A stretch of DNA of 45,684 nucleotides, from the NCBI GenBank assembly GCA_910585265.1, contig CAJUCA010000023.1:1-45684 (forward strand), written 5' to 3'. Below the pieces are notes generated by a model. It had not been told where the DNA came from, ran no database searches, and was given only the letters and a program-made list of their open reading frames with translations. Made by a program: the position numbers and the translations under genes. This DNA is from an uncultured Oscillospiraceae bacterium. Its GTDB lineage: Bacteria; Bacillota; Clostridia; Oscillospirales; Oscillospiraceae. The first letter of the stretch is position 1, and each line of letters begins with the position of its first letter. This document shows positions 6,318-14,973 of the stretch, piece by piece.

Positions 6318-8875
6318 ACGCTATCCGACTGAAAACCGAATGCCTGTTTGACCCCATGGGCATCGACATCGACCGCCCGAGGCTCTTTTGGAACTGCGCG
6401 GGCGGCGTCACCCAGACCGCCTATCAGATCATCGCTGCCGATGATAACGGCGTGACCCTCTGGGACAGCGGCAGGGTGGGGAGCGCCTCCATGCGGGCGG
6501 TGTGGGGCGGAGAACCCGTTCTCGCCCGCACCGCCGTCACCTGGCGGGTACGGCTGTGGGACGAGACGGGCGAGTGCGGCGATTGGGCCGAGGCCCGGTT
6601 TGAGACAGGGCTTCCCAAAGGCGAGCCCTGGGCGGCGCGCTGGATCGCCGGGGACTACGCGCCCCGTAAAAAAGAACGCTATCCCGTGGACTGCTTCCGC
6701 AAAACTTTCACCGTCCACGGCGTAAAAAAAGCTCGCCTGTACATCACCGCCTGCGGGCTGTACGAGGCGCGGCTGAACGGCGTGCGGGCGGGGGAGTTCG
6801 TGCTGGCCCCCGGCCACACCGACTACCGCAAGCGGGTGCAGTACCAGACCTACGACGTGACGGCGCTGCTGCGGGAGGGGGAGAACACCCTCACCGTCCA
6901 ACTGGCGGACGGCTGGTACCGGGGGAGCTGCGGGGCCTGGGGGCTGCGCAACCAGTACGGGACCCAAACGAAATTGCTGGCCCAGCTGGAAGTCACCGGG
7001 CGGGACGGCGGCATGACCATCATCTGCACCAATGACACTTGGGCGTGGAGCAATGACGGCCCCATTCGCTTCGCCGACAACCAGGACGGCGAGGTGGTGG
7101 AGGCGTGGCGCGTGCCCTCCTACGGCGGCAGGGCGCGGGTGGTGAGCCACCCCGTCATCCCCTCCGCTTCCAACAACGTGCCCGTTACGGAGCACGAGCG
7201 GTTGGCCCCCACCCTCATCACCACCCCGTCCGGCAAAACTGTGCTGGACTTCGGGCAGAACCTCGCCGGGTATGTGGAATTTTCCCTGACAGCCAAGCAG
7301 GACCAGCGGGTGTTCCTCCGCTTCGGTGAGCTGCTGGACGGGGACGGCGAGTTCACCCAGAAGAACATCCAGTGCTCCAACAAAAAGAAAACCACCCCCC
7401 TCCAGCGGGTGGAGTACATCTGCAAGGACGGGCGCAACGCCTACAAGACCACCTTTGCCATCTTCGGCTTCCAGTACGTGCTGGTAGAGACCGATGTGGA
7501 ATTCCGCCCAGAAGACTTCACCGCCATCGCGGTGTATTCGGATATGGAGCGCACCGGGTGGTTTGACAGCTCCAACGACCTGCTCAACAAGCTCTTTGAC
7601 TGCACCCTGTGGAGCGCCAAAAACAACCACGCCGACCTGCCCACCGACTGCCCCACCCGGGAGCGCCACGGCTGGACGGGGGACGCCCAGCTCTTCTGCC
7701 CCACCGCCTCCTACCTCTTTGACTACGCCGCCTTCGCCCGGAAGTACCAGCGGGATCTCACCGACGCCCAGCACAAAAACGGCTGCTTCACCCAGATTGC
7801 CCCGGTGGGCGGGGTGGACTTCTACATGAACACCATGGACGGCTCCCCCGGCTGGTCGGACGCGGGGGTGTTCCTCCCTTACGAGATGTTCAAGCGCTGC
7901 GGCGACCGAACCATCCTGGAGGACAACTACGAGGCCATGTGCCGCTTCGCCCGCTATAAGATTCGGACGCTGGGCAGGTGGTATCCCACCGCCCTGCCTA
8001 CCGGCATTAAGGGGAAATACCGCAAATCCATCTCCAATTACGGCCAGTCCTACGGCGAATGGGCGGAGCCGGTGGACGTGAAAGCATTCCAGATCTCCGA
8101 CTTCATCGCCCCCCACCCGGAGGAGACCACCGCCTACATTGCCCTACTCATGGACCGCATGGCGGAGATCGCCCAGGCGCTGGGCAAGGCTCAGCACGCG
8201 CAGGAGTACGCCGCCGTGGCCGCCCAGGTGCGGGAGGGCTACCAGGCGCTGGTGCGCACCCGGAAGCACGACCTGGACACCGACCGTCAAGCCAAGCTGG
8301 TGCGGCCCCTATACATGAACCTGCTGGACAAAACCCAAACTGCTTATGCCAAACTGCGGCTGGTGAAAGCGCTGGACAATTATAAATGGCGTCTGGGGAC
8401 GGGCTTTCTCTCCACGCCGCTCATCCTCTACGTGCTGGCGGATATCGACATCGAATACGCCTACCGTCTGCTGGAGAACGAGGAGATTCCCGGCTGGCTG
8501 TCCATGCCCAAGCACGGGGCCACCACCATCTGGGAGAGCTGGGAGGGGCCAAACGCCCAGGGCGGCGTGGCGTCCCTGAACCACTACTCCAAGGGTGCGA
8601 TGCTCCAATGGGTGTTCGACACGATGTGCGGCATCAGCGTGGCGGGGGAGAACCGTTTCACTATCGCCCCCCGGCCCGGCGGAAAGTTCACTTACGCAAA
8701 GGCCGAATACGTCAGCGTGTACGGCCGGGTGGGGAGCGGCTGGCGGAGGACGGACACGGGTACAGAGTTCACCATCACCGTCTCCGCCAACTGCACCGCG
8801 GTGGTGGTGTTACCCGATGGGAGCCAGCGGGAGCAGGGCGCAGGCGCCAAAACCTACTGGATCACGGAGGGCTGA
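6314..8875 (+). CDS. Alpha-L-rhamnosidase, GH78
   Basis: An 853-residue enzyme with the GH78 order: an N-terminal beta domain (ECLFDPMGIDIDRPRLFW), a Bac_rhamnosid_N-type carbohydrate domain around residues 130-210 (AHARLNGVRAG-like turn, GHTDYRKRVQYQTYDVT), the (alpha/alpha)6 catalytic barrel, and a C-terminal beta domain. The catalytic region shows DCPTRERHGWTGDAQ at about residues 445-459, where the family's acid residues lie, and IWESWEGPN around 739-747 with the second conserved glutamate. It hydrolyses terminal alpha-L-rhamnose from plant glycosides or polysaccharides. There is no signal peptide, so it acts in the cytoplasm on imported substrate. The 4-nt overlap with the transporter gene points to coupled translation. 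Confidence 0.93.
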   Translation: MNAIRLKTECLFDPMGIDIDRPRLFWNCAGGVTQTAYQIIAADDNGVTLWDSGRVGSASMRAVWGGEPVLARTAVTWRVRLWDETGECGDWAEARFETGLPKGEPWAARWIAGDYAPRKKERYPVDCFRKTFTVHGVKKARLYITACGLYEARLNGVRAGEFVLAPGHTDYRKRVQYQTYDVTALLREGENTLTVQLADGWYRGSCGAWGLRNQYGTQTKLLAQLEVTGRDGGMTIICTNDTWAWSNDGPIRFADNQDGEVVEAWRVPSYGGRARVVSHPVIPSASNNVPVTEHERLAPTLITTPSGKTVLDFGQNLAGYVEFSLTAKQDQRVFLRFGELLDGDGEFTQKNIQCSNKKKTTPLQRVEYICKDGRNAYKTTFAIFGFQYVLVETDVEFRPEDFTAIAVYSDMERTGWFDSSNDLLNKLFDCTLWSAKNNHADLPTDCPTRERHGWTGDAQLFCPTASYLFDYAAFARKYQRDLTDAQHKNGCFTQIAPVGGVDFYMNTMDGSPGWSDAGVFLPYEMFKRCGDRTILEDNYEAMCRFARYKIRTLGRWYPTALPTGIKGKYRKSISNYGQSYGEWAEPVDVKAFQISDFIAPHPEETTAYIALLMDRMAEIAQALGKAQHAQEYAAVAAQVREGYQALVRTRKHDLDTDRQAKLVRPLYMNLLDKTQTAYAKLRLVKALDNYKWRLGTGFLSTPLILYVLADIDIEYAYRLLENEEIPGWLSMPKHGATTIWESWEGPNAQGGVASLNHYSKGAMLQWVFDTMCGISVAGENRFTIAPRPGGKFTYAKAEYVSVYGRVGSGWRRTDTGTEFTITVSANCTAVVVLPDGSQREQGAGAKTYWITEG

Positions 8876-8877
8876 CC

Positions 8878-9828
8878 ATGAGCTTTATGCACAGCATGGT
8901 GTTCTACTTCTGCAAAAAGGGCAAGCGGCGCTATTTCCCGGACGAGCCCCAGGACTACCCCGCCAAGCGGGCCGCCGAAGTTAGGCAAAACAAATTTGCC
9001 CAGGCCCCGAAGTCCGTCAAAATCCGGGAAACTTCCATGGGCGGCGTCCCCGTGGAGCTGCTGACCCATCCGAGGAACCCCACAGACCGCGTCGTCCTCT
9101 ACCTCCACGGCGGGGGCTTCGTGGTGGGCAGCGTCAAAACCCGGCGGGCGTTCACCGGCTGTCTCGTAAGCAAGCTGGGCTATAATGTGGCCGCGCCGGA
9201 GTACCGTTTGGCTCCGGAGCACCCCTTCCCCGCCGCGCCCCAGGACTGCTTCGCGGCCTACCGGGCACTGCTCAAGGAGTACGCCCCCCATCGGATCGTC
9301 CTGCTGGGGGAGAGCGCCGGAGGAAACCTGGTGTTCTCCGTCCTGTTACAGATCAAGGCCGCCGGACTGCCCATGCCCGCCGCCGCCCTGTGTATCGCCC
9401 CCTGCGTCCAGTTCGACCGGGAGCTCCCCAGCTACACGGAGAACCGGGACACCGAGGCCATGGTGGACAACCTGTCCGAGGAGGTGTTCGACACCTACCT
9501 CTGTTCCCATAATGAGACAGTCACCCGTGACCCCCTGGCCGCGCCCTGGTACGGCGACTTCACCGGCTGCCCGCCCATCTGCCTGTGGGCGTCGGAGTCG
9601 GAGGTGCTGCGGGACGACAGCCTAATCTTCTTTGAGAAGCTGAACCGGGCGGGGCACCCCTGCAGGCTGTACCTGCGGGGCGGAATGATACACACCTGGC
9701 TCATAATACCCCAAATACCAGAAGCGCGGCGGGATCTGAAAACGGTGAAATCCTGCCTGGACGCCGCCATGGCCGGTGCGTTGCGCGGAGAACCGAACGC
9801 TATCCATTTGGAGGATTATTATGGATAA
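8878..9828 (+). CDS. Alpha/beta hydrolase, HSL (acetyl-esterase) family
   Basis: A 316-residue hydrolase. It shows the oxyanion motif LYLHGGGFVVGS near residue 80, the EYRLAPEHPFPAA segment, the nucleophile elbow GESAGGN around residue 145, and a C-terminal HTW histidine. These are the marks of hormone-sensitive-lipase-type esterases, which remove acetyl or other short acyl groups. The ATG at 8878 follows the GH78 stop by 2 nt. Its end overlaps the GH3 start by 8 nt. In this operon it plausibly deacylates acylated rhamnosides or aglycones before or after sugar removal; the substrate is inference. Confidence 0.88.
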   Translation: MSFMHSMVFYFCKKGKRRYFPDEPQDYPAKRAAEVRQNKFAQAPKSVKIRETSMGGVPVELLTHPRNPTDRVVLYLHGGGFVVGSVKTRRAFTGCLVSKLGYNVAAPEYRLAPEHPFPAAPQDCFAAYRALLKEYAPHRIVLLGESAGGNLVFSVLLQIKAAGLPMPAAALCIAPCVQFDRELPSYTENRDTEAMVDNLSEEVFDTYLCSHNETVTRDPLAAPWYGDFTGCPPICLWASESEVLRDDSLIFFEKLNRAGHPCRLYLRGGMIHTWLIIPQIPEARRDLKTVKSCLDAAMAGALRGEPNAIHLEDYYG

Positions 9829-12211
9829 AATCGAGCAGATATTACAGCAAATGACCTTGGAGGACAAGATCGCCCTTTGCTCCGGCGAGAGCTTCTGGGA
9901 GACCAAGGCATATGAGAAACACGGCATCCCGGCCCTGTTCCTGTGCGACGGCCCCCACGGCCTGCGCAAGCAGGAACGGGGAAGCGGCGCGGATATGCTG
10001 GGGGTAAATGAGTCCCGCCCCGCCACCTGCTTCCCCTCTGAGGTGACCACTGCCGGCAGCTGGAATCCCGAACTGCTGGAGCAGATCGGCGCGGCCATCG
10101 CGCAGGAGGCCCGCGCCCAGGGGGTAGGCTTGGTGCTGGGGCCGGGGGCCAACCTGAAGCGTAACCCTCTGTGCGGGCGGAATTTTGAGTATTTCAGCGA
10201 AGATCCCCACTTGGCGGGAAAGCTGGCAGCGGGCTTTATCCGCGGCGTGGAGGGCCAGGGGGTGGGTTCCAGCCTCAAGCACTTCGCCGCCAACTCCCAG
10301 GAGCTCTCCCGCTTCAACTCGGACAGCGTGGTGGACGGACGCACCCTGCGGGAGCTGTACCTCACCGCCTTTGAGACCGCCGTGAAGGAGGGCAGGCCCG
10401 CCACCGTCATGTGCGCCTACCCTAAGCTCAACGGCATCCACTGCTCCGACCACAAGGAGCTGCTGACGGACATTCTGCGGACGGAATGGGGCTTTGACGG
10501 CATGGTGGTCACCGACTGGGGGGCCATGAATGACCGTATTGAGGGCTTCCGGGCGGGGTGCGACCTGAATATGCCCGGCGGCAGCGCCTACATGGAGAAG
10601 GAAGTGCTGGCGGCGGTGAAAAGCGGCGCATTGCCGGAATCTGCCGTAGACAACAGCGCCCGCCGGGTGCTGCGGCTGGTGGAGCGGGCCTGTAGGGCGC
10701 GACGACCCGGCGCGCCGGCCTGTGCGGGAGAGGACGGCCAAACGACGGGCCGGGGTCGTCCCGCCCTACATTGCGACTACGACGCCCACCATACCCTGGC
10801 CGCCCGCGCCGCCGAGCAGGGTGCGGTGCTGCTGAAAAACGAGGGGGGCATCCTGCCGCTGGAGGAGGGCCAGACCGTGGCCCTTATCGGCCACATGGCA
10901 AAGAAGCTGCGCTTCCAGGGGGCGGGCTCCAGCCACATCAACCCCACCCGCGTCACCAACCCCGTGGACGCCATGCCCGGCCTGCCCTTCGCCCCCGGCT
11001 GCGACGGGCGGGGGGGCACCACCGATGAGTTGATTGCGGAAGCGGCGGCGCTGGCGAAATCCGTAGAGATTCCTGTGGTGTTCGCGGGCCTGCCGGGGCG
11101 GTACGAGTCCGAGGGCTTTGACCGGGAGGACATGAAGATGCCGGAGGGCCATGTCCGTATGATCGAGGCGGTAGCGGTTGCCAACCCCAACACGGTGGTG
11201 GTACTGCTGTGCGGCGCCCCCGTGGAGTGCCCCTGGGCAGACAAGGTGAAGGCCGTCCTCTACATGGGGCTTCCCGGCCAGGCGGGGGGCGAGGCCATCG
11301 CCAACCTGCTCTACGGCAGGGCCAACCCCAGCGGAAAGCTGGCGGAGAGCTGGCCCCTGTGCTATGAGGACTGTGTATCCGCGCCCTATTATGGCAAAAC
11401 AAAGGACGCCCTGTATCTGGAGGGCGTCTACGTGGGCTACCGCTACTATGACAAGGCGGGCAAGGCCGTCCGCTGGCCCTTTGGGTACGGCTTGAGCTAC
11501 ACCAGCTTCGGATATTCAAACCTACGTGTGGAGGGCCGCGCGGTGTCTGTCACCGTAACCAACACAGGCGCGGTGCCTGGGGCCGAGGTGGTGCAGCTCT
11601 ACGTCCGCCCGCCCCAGGACGGCATCCACCGCCCGATGCGGGAGCTAAAGGGTTTTCAAAAAGTCTTTTTGCAGCCGGAGGAGACCAAGACCGTCACCTT
11701 TGAACTGGACGACCGGGCCTTTGCCCTCTGGCAAGACGGGTGGAAGGTGCCCGCCGGGAGCTACGGCGTGGAGGTGGGCGGTCTGACCACCCAAATCCAA
11801 GTGGACGGCGTCACCCTGTCTGTTTCGGACTGGCAGAAAGGGAGTTGGTATGAGACCTGCCAGGGGGCGCCCGACCAGGCGGAGTGGGAGGCCATGCTGG
11901 GCCGGGAGTACGTGCCGCCGGTACTCAAAAAGGGCCAATTCACCATGGACAACACGGTCATAGAGATGAAAGACTACTCCCTCATCATGAAAATCATGTA
12001 CAAGTCGGTGGAAAAGGTCATCGCCAAAGGCTTCGGAGGCAAAGCGGACTACGAGAACCCGGAGTTTCGGATGCTGATGGAGGCCAGTGCCGGTGGGCCG
12101 CTGCGCAGTATGCAAATCTCCGGCGGCATGAAGGGCGGGATCTTCCAAGGGCTGTTGGATATGGCAAACGGGCACTTCTTCCGGGGTATTGGCAAAATGC
12201 TGAAAGGGTGA
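9821..12211 (+). CDS. GH3 family beta-glycosidase (beta-glucosidase-like)
   Basis: A 796-residue GH3 enzyme. The N-terminal barrel has CDGPHGLRKQ, GPGANLKRNPLCGRNFEYFS and SSLKHFAANSQE, with the nucleophile Asp in VVTDWGAMNDR at about residue 232. The (alpha/beta)6 sandwich follows (EQGAVLLKNEGGILPL), then a fibronectin III-like domain (GAEVVQLYVRPP). The start ATG has GGAGG 6 nt upstream. It has no signal peptide. Between the first two domains about 27 residues (291-317) are encoded by an inserted palindromic repeat; the frame stays open. The last 80 residues extend past the FnIII domain, as in other clostridial GH3 enzymes. It probably releases glucose left after rhamnose removal, as on rutinosides; the sugar is not proven. 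Confidence 0.92.
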   Translation: MDKIEQILQQMTLEDKIALCSGESFWETKAYEKHGIPALFLCDGPHGLRKQERGSGADMLGVNESRPATCFPSEVTTAGSWNPELLEQIGAAIAQEARAQGVGLVLGPGANLKRNPLCGRNFEYFSEDPHLAGKLAAGFIRGVEGQGVGSSLKHFAANSQELSRFNSDSVVDGRTLRELYLTAFETAVKEGRPATVMCAYPKLNGIHCSDHKELLTDILRTEWGFDGMVVTDWGAMNDRIEGFRAGCDLNMPGGSAYMEKEVLAAVKSGALPESAVDNSARRVLRLVERACRARRPGAPACAGEDGQTTGRGRPALHCDYDAHHTLAARAAEQGAVLLKNEGGILPLEEGQTVALIGHMAKKLRFQGAGSSHINPTRVTNPVDAMPGLPFAPGCDGRGGTTDELIAEAAALAKSVEIPVVFAGLPGRYESEGFDREDMKMPEGHVRMIEAVAVANPNTVVVLLCGAPVECPWADKVKAVLYMGLPGQAGGEAIANLLYGRANPSGKLAESWPLCYEDCVSAPYYGKTKDALYLEGVYVGYRYYDKAGKAVRWPFGYGLSYTSFGYSNLRVEGRAVSVTVTNTGAVPGAEVVQLYVRPPQDGIHRPMRELKGFQKVFLQPEETKTVTFELDDRAFALWQDGWKVPAGSYGVEVGGLTTQIQVDGVTLSVSDWQKGSWYETCQGAPDQAEWEAMLGREYVPPVLKKGQFTMDNTVIEMKDYSLIMKIMYKSVEKVIAKGFGGKADYENPEFRMLMEASAGGPLRSMQISGGMKGGIFQGLLDMANGHFFRGIGKMLKG
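10691..10770. repeat. 80-bp palindromic repeat inserted in the GH3 gene
   Basis: The element begins TGTAGGGCGCGACGACCC and ends GGGTCGTCCCGCCCTACA. The ends form an imperfect terminal inverted repeat of about 20 bp. A relative with GTAGGGGCG...CGCCCCTAC ends lies at 14869-14945. Such GC-rich palindromes are dispersed miniature elements. Here it is translated within the linker between two GH3 domains without a stop. Confidence 0.75.
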
Positions 12212-12215
12212 TAAG

Positions 12216-13505
12216 ATGCGGCGTTATCTCGCCATTGACATCGGCGCGTCATCGGGCCGGCACATCGTGGGCTGGCTGGAAGGCGGCAAAATGCAGGCAA
12301 AAGAGGTTTACCGCTTTCCCAACGGCGTCCAGGAGAAGGACGACCATCTCACCTGGGACATAGAGGCCCTGCTGGGCCATGCCAAAGCGGGCATCGACAA
12401 GGCGCTGGACGGGTTCGGCGCTTTGGAGAGCCTGTCCATCGACACCTGGGGGTGCGACTATGTGCTGCTGCGCGGGGACGAGGAGGTGCGGCCCTGCTAT
12501 GCCTACCGGGACGGGAGGACGGAAAACGTAATTTCCGCCGTCCACGGAAAAATCCCCTTTTCGGAGCTTTACGCCCACACCGGCTGCCAGTTCCAGCCCT
12601 TCAACACGGTGTACCAATTCTGCGATGACCTGCAAAAAGGGCGTCTGGAGGGCGTGACCGACTTCCTCATGGTTCCCGAGTACCTGCTGTGGAGGCTCAC
12701 CGGGGTGAAGGCCAAGGAGTACACCAACGCCACCACAACCGGGCTGGTGAGCGCCCAGACCGGGGAATTTGACCTGGAACTCGCCAAACAGCTGGATTTG
12801 CCCGCCCATCTGTTCCCCGTGCTGAGCCAGCCGGGGACGGCTGTGGGCGAGTACAAGGGAATCCGCGCCGTGCTGTGCGCCACCCACGACACTGCCTCCG
12901 CTGTGGAGGGCATCCTCGCCGTCGCGGACGCCGCTGTCCCCCAGCCCTACATCTCCTCCGGCACGTGGAGCCTGCTGGGCGTGAAAACGCCCAAGCCCCT
13001 CACCGATGAAAAGAGCATGGCCGCCAACTGGTCCAACGAGGGCGGGGTGGGCTACAATCGCTACCAGAAGAACATCATGGGGATGTGGATCGTGAACCGC
13101 CTGCGGGACGAGCTGTGCCCGGACAAACCCTTCCCGGACATTGTGGCGGAGGCGGAGGAGAGCGCCTTTGACGGCGTGGTGGATGCCAACGCCTCGGCGT
13201 TCCTGGCTCCGGAGAGCATGAAAGCCGCCTTTGACGGGGCGCTGGGGACAAAGCCCCAGACCGTGGGCGACTACTTCTGCTGCGCCTACCGCTCCCTGGC
13301 TCTGAGCTACCGGGATGCCATCCGGGAGCTGGAGGCCAACACGAGCCGCACCTACGAAAAGCTGTACATCGTGGGCGGCGGGGCGAAAAACCAGTTTTTG
13401 AACCGCCTCACCGAGGAAGCCACGGGGAAAACCGTGGTAGCCCTGCCCATTGAAGCCACGGCGTTGGGAAATCTTAAAATCCAAATGGGGGCTTCTTTTT
13501 CTTGA
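12216..13505 (+). CDS. rhaB: Rhamnulokinase, C-terminally shortened
   Basis: A 429-residue FGGY-family sugar kinase that phosphorylates L-rhamnulose with ATP. The N-terminus has the phosphate-binding signature YLAIDIGASSGRH and the SIDTWGCDYVLL segment; the ATP domain has AVLCATHDTASAV, YISSGTWSLLG and IVGGGAKNQFLNRL. The family normally runs to about 470-490 residues. Here the protein ends a few residues after the conserved EATALGN helix, at the point where an AT-rich hairpin (13491-13518) begins, so the final helices are lost. Activity is uncertain. It begins 5 nt after the GH3 stop and precedes rhaA, completing the pathway order. Confidence 0.9.
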   Translation: MRRYLAIDIGASSGRHIVGWLEGGKMQAKEVYRFPNGVQEKDDHLTWDIEALLGHAKAGIDKALDGFGALESLSIDTWGCDYVLLRGDEEVRPCYAYRDGRTENVISAVHGKIPFSELYAHTGCQFQPFNTVYQFCDDLQKGRLEGVTDFLMVPEYLLWRLTGVKAKEYTNATTTGLVSAQTGEFDLELAKQLDLPAHLFPVLSQPGTAVGEYKGIRAVLCATHDTASAVEGILAVADAAVPQPYISSGTWSLLGVKTPKPLTDEKSMAANWSNEGGVGYNRYQKNIMGMWIVNRLRDELCPDKPFPDIVAEAEESAFDGVVDANASAFLAPESMKAAFDGALGTKPQTVGDYFCCAYRSLALSYRDAIRELEANTSRTYEKLYIVGGGAKNQFLNRLTEEATGKTVVALPIEATALGNLKIQMGASFS

Positions 13506-13518
13506 AAGAAAAAGAAGC
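13491..13518. terminator. A/T-rich hairpin at the end of rhaB
   Basis: GCTTCTTTTTCTT pairs with AAGAAAAAGAAGC around a minimal loop and is followed by AAAAAAC. The rhaB stop (13503-13505) lies in its centre. It looks like an inserted mobile hairpin and could act as a weak terminator or RNA-processing site inside the operon. Confidence 0.55.
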
Positions 13519-13610
13519 AAAAAACTTTAATTCGCCACAAAAGAACTGCATTTCCGTGCGTTTTCTTCCGGCCACGGGGCGCGGAGCATCACACAACAGG
13601 AGGAATTTAA

Positions 13611-14861
13611 GTGAGCTACATTGAGGCAAAAAGCAAATACGCCGCTTTCGGCGTGGACGCGGATAGGGCCATTGCGGCGCTTCGCGCTATCCCCGTGTCC
13701 CTCCACTGCTGGCAGGGGGACGACGTGCGGGGGTTCGACACCGACCCCTCCAAGCCCCTTACCGGCGGCATCCAGACCACCGGAAACTACCCCGGCAGGG
13801 CCCGCACCCCGGAGGAGCTGATGGCCGATTTGGACGTGGCGCTGAAGCTGTGCCCCGGCATGAAAAAGCTGAACCTTCACGCCAGCTACGCCATCTTTGA
13901 GGACGGCCAATGGGCCGACCGGGACGCGCTGGAGCCCAAGCACTTCGCCCCCTGGGTGGAGTTCTGCCAAGCCCGGGGGCTGGGCTGTGACTTCAACCCC
14001 ACCTTCTTCTCCCACCCCAAATGCGACCCATTGACCCTCTCGTCCCCCAACGAGGAGACGCGCCGGTTCTGGATCGACCACGGCAAAGCCTGCATCCGCA
14101 TTTCCCGGTATCTCGCCCAGGAGTTGGGTCAGCCCTGCGTGATGAACATCTGGACGGGGGACGGCTTCAAGGACATCCCCGGCGACCGGATGGGGCCCCG
14201 CGTCCGCTACCGCGCCGCCATCGACGAGATTTTGTCCGAGTCCTACGACTTCGCCCAGGTGAAGCCCTGCATTGAAAGCAAGGTGTTCGGCATCGGCGTG
14301 GAGGCGTACACCGCGGGCAGCGCCGAGTTCGCCCTCTCCTACGCCGCCTTCAACCGGGACAAGTGCATTCCGCTGATGGACAACGGGCACTACCACCCCA
14401 CCGAAGTGGTGAGCGACAAGATCCCCGCCCTGCTGGCCTTCTTCCCGGAGATCGCCCTCCACGTCACCCGGCCCATCCGCTGGGATTCCGACCACGTGGT
14501 GCTGTTTGACGACGAGACCCGCGAGATTTGCCGGGAGATCGTCCGCTGCGGCCCGGAGCGCGTCAACATCGCTTTGGACTACTTTGACGCCTCCATCAAC
14601 CGGGTGGCGGCCTGGGCGGTGGGCTTCCGCAACCTGCAAAAGGCCCTGCTGTCCGCCCTGCTCCAGCCGGTGGAGGAGGAGAAAAAGCTCCAGGACAGCG
14701 GGAACTTTACCAAGCTCATGGTGCTCCAGGAGGAGCTGAAAACCGCGCCCTTTGGGGAGGTGTGGGACGAGTACTGCCGCGTGTGCGGTGCGCCTGCCGA
14801 CGGGGCGTGGTTCCACGCGGTGGAGCAATACGAGGCGGAGGTGCTGGCGAAACGGTGCTGA
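13611..14861 (+). CDS. rhaA: L-rhamnose isomerase
   Basis: A 416-residue protein that converts L-rhamnose to L-rhamnulose with a divalent metal. Family segments are plain: SLHCWQGDDVRGFD near residue 30, MNIWTGDGFKDIPGDR around 180, CIESKVFGIGVEAYTAGS, LMDNGHYHPTEVVSDK with metal-ligand candidates, and VTRPIRWDSDHVV. The length agrees with known RhaA (about 419). The start is GTG, chosen because AGGAGG lies 6 nt upstream and the N-terminus (SYIEAKSKYAAFGVDAD) fits the family. It lies 105 nt after rhaB and begins afresh with a strong ribosome site, unlike the tightly overlapping genes before it. Confidence 0.95.
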   Translation: MSYIEAKSKYAAFGVDADRAIAALRAIPVSLHCWQGDDVRGFDTDPSKPLTGGIQTTGNYPGRARTPEELMADLDVALKLCPGMKKLNLHASYAIFEDGQWADRDALEPKHFAPWVEFCQARGLGCDFNPTFFSHPKCDPLTLSSPNEETRRFWIDHGKACIRISRYLAQELGQPCVMNIWTGDGFKDIPGDRMGPRVRYRAAIDEILSESYDFAQVKPCIESKVFGIGVEAYTAGSAEFALSYAAFNRDKCIPLMDNGHYHPTEVVSDKIPALLAFFPEIALHVTRPIRWDSDHVVLFDDETREICREIVRCGPERVNIALDYFDASINRVAAWAVGFRNLQKALLSALLQPVEEEKKLQDSGNFTKLMVLQEELKTAPFGEVWDEYCRVCGAPADGAWFHAVEQYEAEVLAKRC

Positions 14862-14868
14862 GCCGCCG

Positions 14869-14945
14869 TGTAGGGGCGCACATCGTGCGCCCGCGCAATG
14901 CGCAACACAGCGGGCAACCGGCGGGCGGATAATGTCCGCCCCTAC
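14869..14945. repeat. 77-bp palindromic repeat between rhaA and rhaD
   Basis: It starts TGTAGGGGCGCACATCGTG and ends TAATGTCCGCCCCTAC, giving inverted ends GTAGGGGCG/CGCCCCTAC. It is related to the element inside the GH3 gene. Located in the intergenic space, it may fold in the mRNA and affect rhaD expression. Confidence 0.75.
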
Positions 14946-14973
14946 GTTCCAAAATGTGAAAGGTCGATTACAT

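Noticed and set aside
6116..8116. 666-codon open frame on the minus strand over the GH78 gene
   Set aside because: It is an antisense shadow of GC-rich coding DNA. The plus-strand frame has full GH78 domains; the minus product is low in structure and has no family pattern.
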